Shown: positions 24,401 to 37,776, numbered from the stretch's first letter. The stretch is DNA of 64,000 nt from Sweltsa coloradensis (GCA_024449915.1 JAMZAV010003246.1:1-64000), one strand, 5' to 3'. The notes: generated from the sequence alone by a model not told the origin. A program made the numbers and translations.

Positions 24401-26110
24401 AAATTAATATCATTGTATAAAGAAGTAAATAATAAGAGCAAATTTAGGTTAAGATTCTATTATCGCCGTACTGGCAAACAAATAGAATTGTATTTCGCAA
24501 AAAAAAACTTTACCAAAATTCGCTGCGTTAGATTGGATTGCAAGTGTACTACATGTTGCGCATTTAGTTACTGATGTATGAGCAACACCTCGCCCATTGA
24601 AACTGTAAACTAAAACAATAGACTTTCTTGACTTAACGTTATTTCTGTGGTACAACAGTATATGATGTATTACGATGTTTATATTTTTCTTGATTAACAC
24701 AATAAACCAGTATAATTGTTTTGTTCTTATTCTATTCTTCAATTTAATTTGAACCTCTATGTTATCAGTCAGGTCTAATTTATCTGAATAGCGTATACCT
24801 CTAAAATATATCCGATAAATCAATCAACCAATCAAATATGTGGGTCACTATACAAGACATCATCGACATAGCTTCCATGCTGGTTAGTTGTTGTCTGCGA
24901 CCGACAGCAACTCACGAACCCATGCCAGGCTGAAATGCAGATAATTCAACAGGAACTGTCAGTGATATAACGCCTATCGATATACGACAACATTATAATA
25001 TACTGCAGCACTGGCTTGCGGATTGCTTGATACAAACGGTGTTTCTAGTACGGTCATTAGGGATTAGTGAGCCAGCTCTCATCAATTGGAACCCATGAAT
25101 TATGGTGACATAATGTTAAAGTAAAATATTAAACCATATAAGATAATTAAATATTAACAGTTGCATAAAATGTCTTAAAATGACTAAATATCATATTTTG
25201 TAAATTTATAAAGTATACTTCGTATGAATTATCATTGCGACTTTATGACAGACGAAATATTTTGGTTCATATTTCATTTCTTAGCGTATTAAATCTCACA
25301 ATTTGTACAGCAAATAACATTTTATCTTATTGATGATGGTGTAAATGCTTAAATGCAAGTTAAATTTTAAGATACGTAACAAAGAGCAGACAAGGGGCAC
25401 AATAAACATCATTGTGTGAATTCCTAGACTTTCTCATAGTATGGTGAATATGTAGTATGCCAATTAAAAGCCCACTTGATGAAATCGTGCCACTAACGTC
25501 AAATCTAGTTTTCTTCTTGTCTATAATTCAAGTTGACATTACAAAACTTTGTGCTAAGACGAAGATACTTTGTTTCAAGTTGAAGGTACATAGACTATAA
25601 TCAAGTTAGTTACAGTAAGCGCGTTCTCGTTACAGGATTGTGTGTTTGGCGTTTGACTTGTGACAAAGTCAATGAAGAACTCGAGAGGATCAGCAGCATT
25701 GTCTCGAAGTTTCTCGCGATTGATTAATAATTAAATGCAAAGTTGTGTGAATAATGTATTTAGTGTGTAAAACACAGCAAAACAACTGAAATGACAAACT
25801 TCATTAAGATAATATTTTCACCGTTATTTACTCCTCGCGAAGGCCTATGCCATCTCACAATAATACACACTGATAGTAATATCCAGACTTTATGCTTTCA
25901 TAGACCGAACTATTTTAGAGATCTTCATTTTGCTGTGCTCGATTACTTTACAAATCCTGACGTATCAATATGACACCTTAAGAGTTTAAAGATTGCTGCC
26001 TTTCTTTTGTTAAAATAAAATTTTCAATTGTGCGATGGTAAGTTTTGTTACAATGTTCAATGGTTTTCTTTATAACTGGATAAAACATGTATTATTATCA
26101 ATAGAATTTT
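24400..26110. other. No gene seen
   Basis: AT-rich. The 124-codon minus frame at 24,449-24,823 has no recognisable motif and a composition expected of AT-rich non-coding DNA. Confidence 0.4.
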
Positions 26111-26112
26111 TT

Positions 26113-26420
26113 GGATTGGATATTGCTTAACGTCTCATATTTATGCAACTTGGCTAATCTAGACGAAGGGAGGGACGTAAGGGATGACGCGGGGGGACAA
26201 GGGGTGGACAGGCCTGTGCTGCAAGCGTATGGGGAGGGCAGAGGTTTCCCCACGTCGTGGTCGTCTCCGTCTGTGTCATCATCTGTCCGTGTTGTCATTG
26301 TCGTCGCCTTCGGGGAGGTAGTCAAAGGGAAGGGGAAAGTTCCCCGACGACGACCCAGAGCTCATTATTAGTTTCAGGGAGAAAAACTCCCCTAATCACG
26401 GGCCAAACCACGAAAAGGTT
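26113..26420 (+). repeat. GC-rich ~300-bp dispersed repeat, best solitary copy
   Basis: Starts GATTGGATATTGCTTAACGT and continues with GACGAAGGGAGGGACGTAAG, CACGTCGTGGTCGTCTCCGT and AGTTTCAGGGAGAAAAACTC, ending in GGGCCAAACCACG. The same blocks occur at 40,445-40,730 (-) and 41,208-41,430 (+) inside the 3.6-kb TIR element, and in diverged form at 918-1,200. Its GC content stands out sharply from the surroundings. It is either a short element of its own or an internal deletion product of a larger element. Confidence 0.75.
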
Positions 26421-28490
26421 GTGAGTTGGAATTTGATGGCCCAATATCAATAGAAGAAAATCAATTGTATAGTATTTATAATATATTATTACACTCTTAC
26501 ATAACAATACGTCATAAAATAACAGGGGATAATAAAATATCCCAACTAAATAAAATTGACGATCATTAGTTTGTGTACGTTAATTATTTTTATTCACAAT
26601 TACATTTTTTTGTCAACATTAAAATAATCCTTTGAAAATTAGGTAACGTTTTGCTGCTTAAAATAGGAGAAGGCAAATATAATAATCAAGAAATCTTCAA
26701 AGAAAATGACAAGCTAAATTGAAATAGAGATAGTACTTAGTCGTTTGTCTTTTTCATTTCATAACTCCCGACTAGCTAAATGGAGTAAAATTGCTCTTTT
26801 GGGCGAGCAAGCTTCTGATTCATGTTTCTGTCGTCTATAGTAATGAAATACGGGGCTACATCAATATTTGATTTGAAAGAAATTTAATACTGCAGAACTT
26901 TAAAGACAATGAAAGTGTACCCTGTCAAAATAAAAATCTAACATCACTCTACGCCCACGCTTTTTTCAAGTGCGATATATTTTCTGGGAGAGTATAAATA
27001 TCTCAAAGGAATGCTGAATTATTTAGAAAATCTTTAAAGGAGATAATTAATAATTATAGTGAACTCAACACCCACAAACTTACTCTTAAAACATAATATG
27101 CGCACACAAACCTGTACAACTATCTTCGAAAGAGCTGCTGTCAATCCACCATCTACCAAACATGCTTAATAACTACGTTGCTCTTAGGACCATCTTACTC
27201 AATTAAACAGTATGTGTTGATTGACAAGCCAAATCTAATTCTTAACAAATTAATTGCGTACAAGCACGTGGCTTAATAAAACACTTAACCTCTATATTGC
27301 CCAATAATATGTATATGTGACTATGTATTGATAGAATAGCCTATGTAGTATATAATGAGAACAATCTAATGGATTTCTAACAATACATAAATCATGAGTT
27401 CATATAGGTTTTAATTTGTGGTTGCCATATTAAAGTCAATGTATTCTTAGTTTAAGGAACGTTGTGTTACAAAATAAAATTTAAATCTTGAATTTTCCTC
27501 CGCTAGACTATTAACTAGCACTGTATATCCAAACATATTATATTACAAGACTACGGCTCACAGTATCTTACCACATTTTTAGTTTTTAAACATTTTGGGA
27601 GGCCTAGTCTTGAAACCAAACGCACTTGTTTTCGGTTGCTAACGACTTGATCAGCACTCAGTCATATAACTGATTTTCAGGGGGGGACAGTAAACCAAAC
27701 CGGCCAAGCCAAGCCAACCCTGTAGGCCCCAACGCAATCGAAGAGTGAGCGATAACCAACCAAAGATCGACATTTTTAATAGGAATTATAGCAATCAGTG
27801 GTATGAACAGTGCGAACACTCGCGGATTAACGCCAGAATCAACAAGGCCTATTCAGAACAACTTTTAAATTTATTATGTGCCACGTTGCTAGGACGGCTC
27901 CAAAGTCACCGTTTACAAGTACTGATGGACTGAAGTCCAAATCTTGATAACCAAACAGAATCGTATTTGTCACTTCTCATTTCAAACCTCAACAAGTTTT
28001 TTAAACGAAGAGAAACAGATCAAGAGTCCTGGTCATCATTTTAAAATCATCTTGCCATAAACACTTGTCGATGATCAAGTTGTTTATTTCTCGTCTTTTC
28101 TCCGTACGCTATCGCTATTGACATCCATCTCTACTTATGACAACCATCTTGCTAAATCTGGATAGAACATTCACTTGCACCACCAAGGATGGGACAACAT
28201 CGATCCCAATAGCATTGCCTGCATTAGTGATGATGTGCATACATGTTCGAACCAGACATGTAGCCAAGGTACTAGTACTCTAGCTTTTGTGTAGGCTTTA
28301 ATACTTGGTTATTAACGTATCAGCAGCTTTAGTTTGTAGAATGGGCTGTGTATGTAAAGAAACTTTACATGGCATAATTTTTCTTTTCGTTTTTATTTCT
28401 TAATCATTTTTTTCCCCCACTTCTTTTTTTTTCTTTTATCTCTTTTTTCTACACTTTTTTTATATTTGCTTCATTAATTAATTGCATTTA
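26420..28490. other. No gene seen; short dispersed words
   Basis: AT-rich. GCTAGGACGGCTCCAAAGT at about 27,889 recurs at about 30,018. CAGTCATATAACTGATTTTC at about 27,659 recurs near 218. No coding region is supported. Confidence 0.45.
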
Positions 28491-28492
28491 AT

Positions 28493-29082
28493 ACTAGGAA
28501 AACGCTAAAGTCCCGCCGCGTTGATGGATGAGCTTTTTTGTAAGATTTATGTTTGCGTAGGACCACTTTTCCTTTGCAAGTGCTTTTTGAGTGCATTGTA
28601 GGTGATTGTTGTCAAGTTTCTATTGTTACTTGTTAAATGCTATTATAAACCTCAAAAGCGTCATATTAAAACCTTTATTTCTATGGATTCTGGTTAACAT
28701 TTTTTTTTAACTTTTTCTTTCCAAAAGGTACTACATCACCCTAGCCTTAACGTCCATGTGAAATTTGAGCGTTGTAGCCCCACCCGTTTGGTCAGAATCG
28801 GCCTTAATGTGACGAAAATATCGCACTAGAAATCGAAAAAAATCGTAAAAGTACGATATTCATGAGAAATATTTCTTCAATTATACCCAAAAACAATACA
28901 CCTCGAAGTTTAGAGAATTCGAAGGTCTCCTCAAATTTTCATCACGATCGGATATTATGCCGTTTGCCTGGTAGAGAGTTAACAAACAGACAGAAAAAAA
29001 CAAAAAACAAACAAACAAAAAACACCCGAGCTAAATTTTTTGGGGGGTCAGTGAAATTGAAGTCTTCGCTTCGCTCATCCAA
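28493..29082 (-). mobile_element. Helitron-like non-autonomous element, subfamily A
   Basis: Minus orientation. It starts at 29,082 with TTGGATGAGCGAAGCGAAGA and ends at 28,494 with AACGCGGCGGGACTTTAGCG, then TTTTCCTAG, followed by T. AACGC and GCGTT form a subterminal hairpin just before CTAG. GGATGAGC near the start is mirrored by GCTCATCC near the end. The interior matches 13,932-14,494. The 102-codon plus frame inside it is not a gene. Confidence 0.78.
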
Positions 29083-29211
29083 TCATTTATCAATTTGTTA
29101 CCAAAATTGTTGTGTTTTAATGCATTGTTTTTGTTGTTATATTACTATTTCTAATATTTACTTACCGTAACTGTAGTTCATTGTTGTGTCTGCATCGATG
29201 TAATTAAATTT

Positions 29212-29292
29212 ATTTACTTGTCCTCCTTTGTAAATCAGATTTTAAACTGAATAGGATAGACGTTAAACAAACAAATAAATAAACATAAAAAA
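29212..29292 (+). repeat. Possible retroelement 3' tail
   Basis: TGAATAGGATAGACGTTAAA followed by CAAACAAATAAATAAAC looks like the simple-repeat tail of a SINE or LINE. No promoter or coding part could be linked to it. Confidence 0.3.
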
Positions 29293-29698
29293 ATATGTAG
29301 CCTCTCTATGTTAACCAAGGTCCACTGATCTCCTAGCAGACATTCAAGTAACCTTGAGTGATTGAAGCAGCGATCTAGCGGGCCTTGATTATGTTAACTA
29401 GATAAGAGTCTAGTAGTCTAGTAGGGCAACGAGGTTTTATAAGCAGCAAGTATAATAAGCTCTGTGGATAGTGTTGCTTAGTATGCGAGGTGTACGTACA
29501 CCCGATGAAACGTGCAATATCCGCTAATTGGCGCTGTTGTTCGATTGCTTCGCGGTTTCTGCTTGGAGTAATAATGATTAGCCACGTCGTCAGCAGAACT
29601 ATCGACGATCAAGAATAGCGGTAGAGATTATCAAATATCATTGCGTGCTCGCTACAGCAAGCTCTATTCTTGTGACAGGAAGGGTAAGGGATGTTATT

Positions 29699-29727
29699 AT
29701 CTCCCCTCTCCCCCCCCCCCCCACCAG
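29699..29727. repeat. C-rich tract
   Basis: Short run of C with CTCTCC flank. The surrounding 29,300-30,480 has no recognised gene. A repeated word (GGTGGAGGTGCCGGGTCCAT at 29,955, then CTAGGACGGCTCCAAAGT at 30,020) links it to 23,475 and 27,889. Confidence 0.5.
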
Positions 29728-30487
29728 GGGGGATAACAGCAACAGTGAAGATGGCCGACTAATAATAGTATATGGAAACCCCGAGAGAATACCAATTACA
29801 TAATCAATTATTATTGTTTGAAATTTCCTGCGTGACGCTAATCTCTCAATTAATCTTGACACTTGATTCTACTTGATGAAGCTTGAGACTAAACGAGATA
29901 AATATTATCTTTATTAATTGTCACAACTGTGAGAAAGTATTTTTAGTGAGTTTGGTGGAGGTGCCGGGTCCATGGAGCAACTTGTTTAGTAAGATTTATG
30001 AATATTTAGGCTTGTTTCTAGGACGGCTCCAAAGTGACCGTTTATATAATACGATAATAAACGAAAGATGAATGTATTTTTATAAAATAAATCCAAATGA
30101 GAGAACATGGATTTAACCTGTTACTTCTGTATTTAAGCAAGAATAACTGTACTGTTTCGTTCCTCATTGAAAATTAGTTGTAACTGAATAAAAATGTTTC
30201 TTTTTATTTATTTGCACAGAATAGAAGTAAATAAATATCCATCTAATAAAACATCCATAACAAAACAAATAACTCACATTCCGTCATCTGTTTGAAATAG
30301 AAGTTTTGAGCAAGACAACATTTGTGAGCCTCTTCTTCTTCAAACAGAACCATGATGTGTGGCTCGGAAATACACAACCTTCAGTGAAAGTAAGCTTGGT
30401 TGTTTGTTTTGTGTTTTATTATTTCTTTCCAGGTCAATAAGCTTTTTTGACAACAAATAACAAATAAATGAATTGAAAATTGTTTTT

Positions 30488-31106
30488 TGAGCGAGCGTAG
30501 CGAGCGTCTCCACTTGACTCTTATGGCTCGAATGTCTTTTTTTTCTGTTACTGCTTCGGTACGGTCGCACCGTTTCTCTGATCGACCTGAAATTTTGCAC
30601 ACATGTACATACCACCTATGCGGGTTGCTGTATAGTTTTTGAACAAAATCCGATGAATGGTTATATATATATAAAAAAAAATGTTCCGATCGTTATGAAA
30701 TTTTGCGGGGTCAATAAGTACAACATTCTCTCCTATTTTACAAATTTTCAGCTAAATCGGTCAAGACCTTAAGTAGTGTAGATAGAAATTACATTTTAAC
30801 AAAAGTAACGTTACCATGGCAACGAAAACTCACTATGCACTGCCACCTAGAAGTAATCAAAATACTATAGAGGAAGCAATTATTTGTTATAAAAGAGTTA
30901 AAATAGTTTTCCTAAAGAAATGATGTCAAGGTCCTCTAGATGGCGGTGGATTTTATCCATTCTCTCTTATTTTACAAATTTTCAGCTAAATCGGTCAAGA
31001 CCTTAAAGACTTATTGGTATGTAACATTATGGGAATGTCGTACTCGGGTCGTGTTGCACGTACCGGTGCTCGCCAACAACGCGACGGGACTTTAGCGTTT
31101 TCCTAG
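30488..31106 (+). mobile_element. Helitron-like non-autonomous element, subfamily B
   Basis: Left end TTGAGCGAGCGTAGCGAGCG. Right end AACGCGACGGGACTTTAGCG, then TTTTCCTAG and T, with the AACGC/GCGTT hairpin. The central 30,778-30,960 is homologous to 11,985-12,200. It also holds a direct repeat of about 48 bp (TTTACAAATTTTCAGCTAAA at about 30,737 and 30,972). Minus-strand frames of 73 and 91 codons across its left end are not supported. Confidence 0.72.
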
Positions 31107-31109
31107 TAT

Positions 31110-32650
31110 TTTTATTTATTTCCAATCTCAAAAAAAATTTCGGTACTCAGCCCCGGGTTTAAAAATAAACGACGCCTCTTACATTTCTTCCTGCAAAACA
31201 CAACACCGCCCGAGGAGAAGTCAACACAGGGGTCATCGCTCCTGTTCGCACCAGAATCTCATTTGTTTTATTCTCAAAGAAACCGAGATCATCCCTTTAT
31301 TTTCACACGCAACACATCGCGCTGTCGTAAATCCTGACTACGTTTAGACTTGAGAACTAGGAGATGACATCGTCAGATACGCCTTGGTCTTGTTTATCAC
31401 GGAAATGACCTGGATTTCTATAAGTGAAACTCTATGTTAAGGTGACGACTTCGTTAAAGCGTAAAATAACTGGCAACTCATCGTGCCCGTCACACACAAT
31501 GACTATAAACTAAACTCCTATAAACTCCTAAATGACGAGGATATAATAGCAATAAGGTGGCTTACCTTACTAACTACGATGAGATCGGTCACAAAAAATA
31601 AAATAAACCCACAACCAACGGCTTGTAGTAAATTATTAAACAGAAGATACAAGTGGTTGGTTTGAATACAATTGTGATAATACTAAAATATATACATTTG
31701 TAGTGATTAGAGTAATCAAAGCCAGTAAAAGAACCGAATTTAATTGGAGGACTTAAAATTGAAATTACTTTTTGGAGAACGACGTTTTTTAACTGACGTC
31801 TAGACCTAGACATGTTATGAACGCTCAAATCAAGTGGGGATAGAAACGTTGTATTGGATTTAAACGCAATCGTAGCTAGTCATGATCGAGATATATTACT
31901 TGATTAATATTTGATTCGACGAAACCACAGCCAATCATTCTAGAACGTCAGGCTCATTTTCAAAATATAATAGTCATCGCTTACTGTGTTAATATTGTAG
32001 ATTTGATTTATTTTTATTCTCCGCAAGTGCAAATTCTACCTCTTCAGGAGTCCAACGTGACGTTGACGATAGTTATGATAGAATTTCAAAATTTCAAAGG
32101 GCTATTTTGTACAATCCTCACAGCTTTAATTTTGTGCGATTTATTCAATATCATTTTAATAAGAGTTTTTTTTTTAGGTTATTGATTAATAAAAACAAAA
32201 TACTTTTGATCTATACGAGCGTAGGACGTAGAATAAAAATTGTAATTATAAACGTTTTATGTCAACCTTCAGTTTAAAGAATGACATGATTGTTCGAGGA
32301 AAACGTAATAAAATTTCAATTAAAATTTCTGTACGGGGCATTGCATAATGTAAAGCATGTATATTTAATGTATAAAGAACTTTGTGAAAGGAAATGGGAT
32401 AGTTGCAGCTGCTAGCACACAATAATCGTCCTGTTCTGATGCCTCCCCCCCCCCCTAGTTACATCTACTTTTATTAAACGTAGTTTAACACATTCGTTTC
32501 ACATCAAATTTAAATCTACCTCTTTCACATTCCACTTGTTTTTTCATTATTCTCATTTTCTTAAAGGGGCTATTACCCCAAAAAATTATTTTTTACCACT
32601 TAATCTATAGCATAAAACTACACTCAAATGACCTTTTAAAAAATTATATT
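31110..32650. other. No gene seen
   Basis: AT-rich intergenic-type sequence with short unassigned frames and a C run at about 32,446-32,455. Confidence 0.4.
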
Positions 32651-32659
32651 TTTTAATAG

Positions 32660-32925
32660 AACAATTGTGGAATGGAATCAATTGCCAGCAGCAGCTGTTG
32701 AGGAATCCTCGGTAAAAAGGTTTAGAAGGTGTTTGGAGGATATGGATTTGGATCTGATGTAGATTTGATTTGATTGATGTTTGATGTTGATTTGATGATG
32801 GTGTTTTAGATGTAAAATAAGAAATGAAGAAAAATGAAATTAATGTAATAAAATTTTTTAGGAATTGCCACCATGTAACCACATATTTTCAAGGATAATA
32901 AAATATGAAATATGAAATATCTTGT
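32660..32925 (+). mobile_element. 3' end of a LINE (last 34 codons of ORF2 and tail)
   Basis: Plus-strand frame 32,660-32,764 reads RTIVEWNQLPAAAVEESSVK and then RFRRCLEDMDLDLM before a stop. 'W-N-x-L-P...S-V-x-x-F-x-x-x-L' is the well-known C-terminal signature of ORF2 in CR1/L2/Jockey/RTE-type LINEs. A short 3' UTR follows and ends in ATATGAAATATGAAATAT, a short tandem tail. The copy is heavily 5'-truncated; its clade cannot be fixed from this piece. Confidence 0.75.
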
Positions 32926-32929
32926 AACT

Positions 32930-35845
32930 GTGTTTTTACACGAATTTTTCAATTTATTCGACCATGAAATTTGCGAAAATTGGCGTTTTGGGAATTTTTT
33001 TAAATCGGCATTAACTTGCTTCTTTTTTGTTCTTCATAGATACTAGAGCATCACACAAATGTAAAATGGCCCTTTATTACATCGTGCGTTGAAACTGTGC
33101 ACAAATATACACTCAAACACGCAAAAATATGCATTCCAAAATCACACCCCTTCTTGGTAATCAGCATATTTTGACCGAACCACTTGCCAAAATTACAAAA
33201 CAAAATACAGAGGATTTACAAAAAAGGCAGTCGAGTACGTCAATAATGGCCAGTATTTTTTCAGATCAAAATCCTCCGAGGTCACGGGGCATAGATCGTC
33301 CCCAAGTTATTTCTTACGGGAAATTTTTGCCGATGGCACCTAGCTCGAAAAATACCAAGTTCGACATTTTTTCCGGGTCAAGTTGGACCCAATATTTTTT
33401 CTGTTGATTTCTAAATTCATAACTAGTTAGCCTGAATGAAATATATTTTTTGAGTTTAGCGGTTGAATACCTTTTTAACAATAGGTCTACATGATTTTGA
33501 TTTGTATTATTTTTACGTCCCATAGTGTAGGCGTAGCTATTAAATAGAATACTCATTTCCATTGACTTCGAAATAGTAAAATAAAATGTATTCCATCCTG
33601 TCTGAACATCATGTTTCATAATAAATTAAACAATAATAATCTCTCATTCAATGGACGAATAGTCTAACTCCGCCCCCTGAAGTCACGACTCAAACATGTG
33701 ATCAAAGATGGCCGTACTGTGGGACGATTTTAACTGACAGCCTTACTGTACCACACTAAAGACTGGATTGCTGGATTGAAATGATTCAATATTGTGTTGT
33801 TTCACAATGTTCGTCAAGAGTTAAAATAGGAGGGGTGTCTTAACACTCGTTTCCGAAGCATATCAAGTTGAGAAAGACGTGGGAAGTTAATATCAGTTAG
33901 ATGAAAAACGTGTTACGAAAACATCTGATACCATTCTTTTAGGCCTATGTTCTTTGTTTTCGTGGATTCCAATTACAAGCAAATTTCTCATCGAGATGGA
34001 GCCGTGCTCAGTGTTTTCCCGTTTTTTTATTTCCCGGACTGGTTAACTGTCTTCATTCTTAACTAAATCCAGGCTAATGAGTAGACCTGTTTGATGCAAG
34101 AGGCCTAAGCACTAGAAAGGCTACTTTTGTTAATGTGAAGGGAGGGTCTGGCTAGAATAGAATAGAATGTTGCTTTATTTCCATTAAGTGTTGCATACAT
34201 AGTTAGTTTTATGTTTACATAACACAGTTGACCCCTAAGATAATAAAAGTACATCTCGTATAGGGTATATGGAACACCTAGACCTAGCCTCTGCTTATTG
34301 GTAGGTTAATTCTAACAATCTAGCCTTGATTTTGCTTTTAAGGTAGGCCTAGGTCTAAAGCTTTCAAGGTTAAAGGCCTAAACTGTGTATAAACTATAAA
34401 TAGGGGTATATTTCTAGGCCTAAATCTTAGCAAAAGAGGTTTGTCTAGTCCTTGCCGAGTAGACCTAGGATTAGAACCTAGGCCTACCCCTAAGTTAAAC
34501 CCAGACCTACTTTCTACGATATGATCTTGTGAACTGAGGAATCATAATAAATTATGTTGGCCTAAACCTGAGACTAAACTAAAAAAATACTTTCCAGAGT
34601 AAAAGCTTTGGGTTTATAGTCATTCTAGACCCAAAGGTATAGGGACTATGATGACCACCGTTTTCCGAAGTCCACACATCCTTAAATTAATTAACATAAG
34701 ACGATACAAAGAGACTGTAGCCTTCCCTAACAAGCCGCTGGCTTCCTTCTTGACCTACTTAGTCTGTGGCTAAGCCCATTCTAAAATTTACATATTTTTT
34801 AATGATTTTTTTCACCCGTACTGGCGTAAAAACACATTAAAGTCCATTGCGCCAACCACATTTAGGTTGCAGTGTGTCTCACAGTTCGCGGCGCTATCTG
34901 TTGGATTTTTCGGAACTAACTTAGCCCCGCCTTCTACTAGTTGTCCATTACTGCGGTTGAATTATATTGACAGAGTTCCTATACTCCGTGATTCAACTAC
35001 ATCCTCTGGCTGTGAAGTTGTGACGTGTGATTTAATTAAAGTCGACACTTGCGAGTTGCGACTCCGTCACATTGAATAGTATTCCTGTTTACCTACAGTA
35101 AATATTCCTGTCGTAGATTAAACCCGTTAGAAACTCTAGTGTTGTGTGACATTTCAAACGCTGCACAATTGTTAAACTGTCAGGACTAATTTATTTAATA
35201 AGTATAAATCGACAATGTAGCACACATCTGGTTAGGAAAACATAGTTTAATAACAAACCGGAACCTGGTAGTTGATTTATTCGTTGGCTGTCAATATGGA
35301 TCACCCTCGAATTGATTGGAAATGACATCGTTTTAACGTGTCTTAAATTAATTGCGTAATGACTATACAAATAGCGCAATTATGTGCATGTTGCAAGCGT
35401 CAAATAAGAATAATCTGTCAAGTTATATGGCGAGTTTTATAACATTTGAAAATACCATCCTTTTCGTTGAGTATACTACAATTCAAACTAACCACTAATA
35501 ATCTTTTAACATCGTTAAAATATTAACAACCATTATGGTCTCTTTATTGGCGCAAAACAATATACTTACACGTCAAAACAATAAATAAAACGCTACAGTC
35601 AACGTCATGCACATACAGATATAATTTTGTAAGTCAAAGAGAATGTTTCAATGTTTTGTTTTGTATTGCGTTGCTTTACGACACAAAGTAAGACTAAAGT
35701 GACAGAATTTTGTTATTGAGAACGAGAAATGAAAGACGAAGTCATGAGAGGGTGAGAGAAATAAAACCATGTCTAATGTGCGCCTTCCGTCTGTACGAGG
35801 CCTTGTTTTTAGTATAGTGACAGATCAACGTGGGAATATGAAATA
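32930..35845. other. No gene seen; cluster of AGGCCTA words
   Basis: No supported gene; the 92-codon frame at 33,129-33,407 has no domain I know. AGGCCTA occurs at 33,941, 34,101, 34,345, 34,374, 34,416 and 34,480. About 34,148-34,200 (TAGAATAGAATAGAATGTTG then CTTTATTTCC) looks like the reversed tail of a SINE or LINE. Confidence 0.45.
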
Positions 35846-35847
35846 AT

Positions 35848-36641
35848 ACTAGGAAGCTTCGCAAACGCTTTTTCAGGCGCGTTGTTGGATGAGCGTAATT
35901 TTTTTTAAACGTAAAAAAGCGTAAAATTGAGATTTTCATGAGAAATAATTTTTTGATTACGCTCAAATTTCACACGAATATATAAATTCATAAAATTAAG
36001 GTTCTGTGAAAAAATCATTACAATCGGATAAAGCATGTCGGTGTTACAAGTCGAAGAAATTTAAAAAATCGAAAAAAATGAAAAATTGCGATTATCATGA
36101 GAAATAATTTTTCGATTCCGCTCAAATTTCACACGAATATATCAATTTATAAAATTTAGGTTCTGTATAAAAATAATTACAATCTTACAATCGGGTAAAG
36201 CATGTAGGTGTTATAAGTAGAGAAATTAAAAAAATCGAAAGAAAACGTAAAACTGCGATTTTCATGAGAAATAATTTTTTGATTACGCTCAAATTTCACA
36301 CGAATATATTATTTCATAAAAAAAAAGGTTCTATATAAAAATCATTACAATCGGATAAAGCATGTAGGAGTTATCAGTCGAAGATATATATTTTTTTAAA
36401 TCGTAAAATTGCGATTTTTATGAGAAATAATTTTTCGATTGCGCTCAAAAACGTGGCAGTTCTAAGTTCAGAGATTTCAAAGGCCTCCAAAAAATTTCAT
36501 CGCAATTGGAGTATTTTCAGCCGGAATCGTGTTAATAAACACCCAAAAATACAAAAAAAGAAGAAGAAAAAAAACATTCCGGATTTTTTTCTCCAGTGTA
36601 GTGAAATGGAATCTTCGCTTCGCTCGCTACGCTCATCCAAC
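35848..36641 (-). mobile_element. Helitron-like element with internal ~160-bp tandem repeats
   Basis: Minus orientation: starts at 36,641 with TTGGATGAGCGTAGCGAGCG and ends at 35,849 with AACGCGCCTGAAAAAGCGTT, then TGCGAAGCTTCCTAG and T. The interior has about four units of roughly 160 bp, each with CATGAGAAATAATTTTT, GCTCAAATTTCACACGAATA and GGTTCTGT...ATCATTACAATCGG (near 35,937, 36,097, 36,264 and 36,418). Its ends match the copy at 51,790-52,249. Central satellite-like repeats with such termini are the known layout of pearl/HINE (Helentron-associated) elements in bivalves. Confidence 0.78.
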
Positions 36642-36644
36642 AAG

Positions 36645-37624
36645 AACAAAGTAGAAATCAATTGATATTTATTTCTATATATATTAGTTGTGCACAAAAT
36701 AGGTTAGTTAAATCATGAATGAAAGAAAACAACACCGTTTTGAATTACTAAACTTAGTGAATTGACTTTGGTGTTTTGAGTTTATTCCCGAGCCCGGTTC
36801 ATATTTGTAAACTTACTAGGGATTGGTCTTGGTTCTACTCAAGAAATAGAATGATTTTGATGAATATTTTCTTTGCACTATCTTTAAAGTGTCTACTTGC
36901 AATTTGACCACATACGTGTTTCATATTTAAAATATTTAACTCAAGTAGGTCAAGCTTCAATCCACCCATTGACAATCAGTTATGCGACAGACTCGACTAA
37001 ATACGAATTTATTTATTTATTTTTATGATTTTGAAATGTCTACAAAATGCTTACTTCCAATTTTCTCCCACAATTTGAAGTTTAAATAAGGCATCTATAA
37101 TAATCAGTGTTGACTTTTGCAGCGCGTTGTGACGTGCAACCACATTCTATAAACCTGAGATTCTCGCAAACGGAAGCGTATATTTTATAATGCATGGGAG
37201 AAAGAGTTTATTCAATGTAGAAATAAAAATCCACTCCATGTTTAAACAACCATGTAATCTCAGCTTTTATAATTAAACCATGTATCCGTTTCAGAGACAA
37301 TTTAATTCTACCAATTTACGCTGCCATTGCTCTATATTAGCTCCAGGTAATTTTCTGTTGAATTCACTGACACACCAATAAATCATAGATAACTGATAGG
37401 CAATCCGTGTGGCACATAAATTAAATTAAATGACATCAAGCAGCGGTTTGTTTTAATTGATAGCATTCGAAGTGACAATTGTTACAAGAGAAAACGTTTT
37501 AATCATAGAAAGCAAAAAACAATTCGGATTAGGGAACAAGTTAAGACTAGTCAACCTGGAAGAGTGATGTGACAAGATAATCCACTATACCATCCATCTG
37601 AAGTTTACTCACATCTAGTTGCAG

Positions 37625-37625
<1 letters not shown>
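36645..37625. other. No gene seen
   Basis: AT-rich sequence without recognisable coding or repeat features. Confidence 0.4.
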
Positions 37626-37626
<1 letters not shown>

Positions 37627-37702
<76 letters not shown>

Positions 37703-37743
37703 AGGTGTGTGTGTGTGTAGGTGCGTGCGTGAGTGTGTGTGTT
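37627..37743. repeat. (TG)n microsatellite
   Basis: Long TG run with a few GTAG and GTGC interruptions at its right end. It borders the broken 3' side of retroelement copy E. Confidence 0.95.
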
Positions 37744-37776
37744 TAGTTGTCAACAATAGTGTCTTGTAAAACAGAT

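Noticed and set aside
24449..24823. 124-codon minus-strand frame
   Set aside because: AT-rich composition, no motif, no homologous frame elsewhere in the window.
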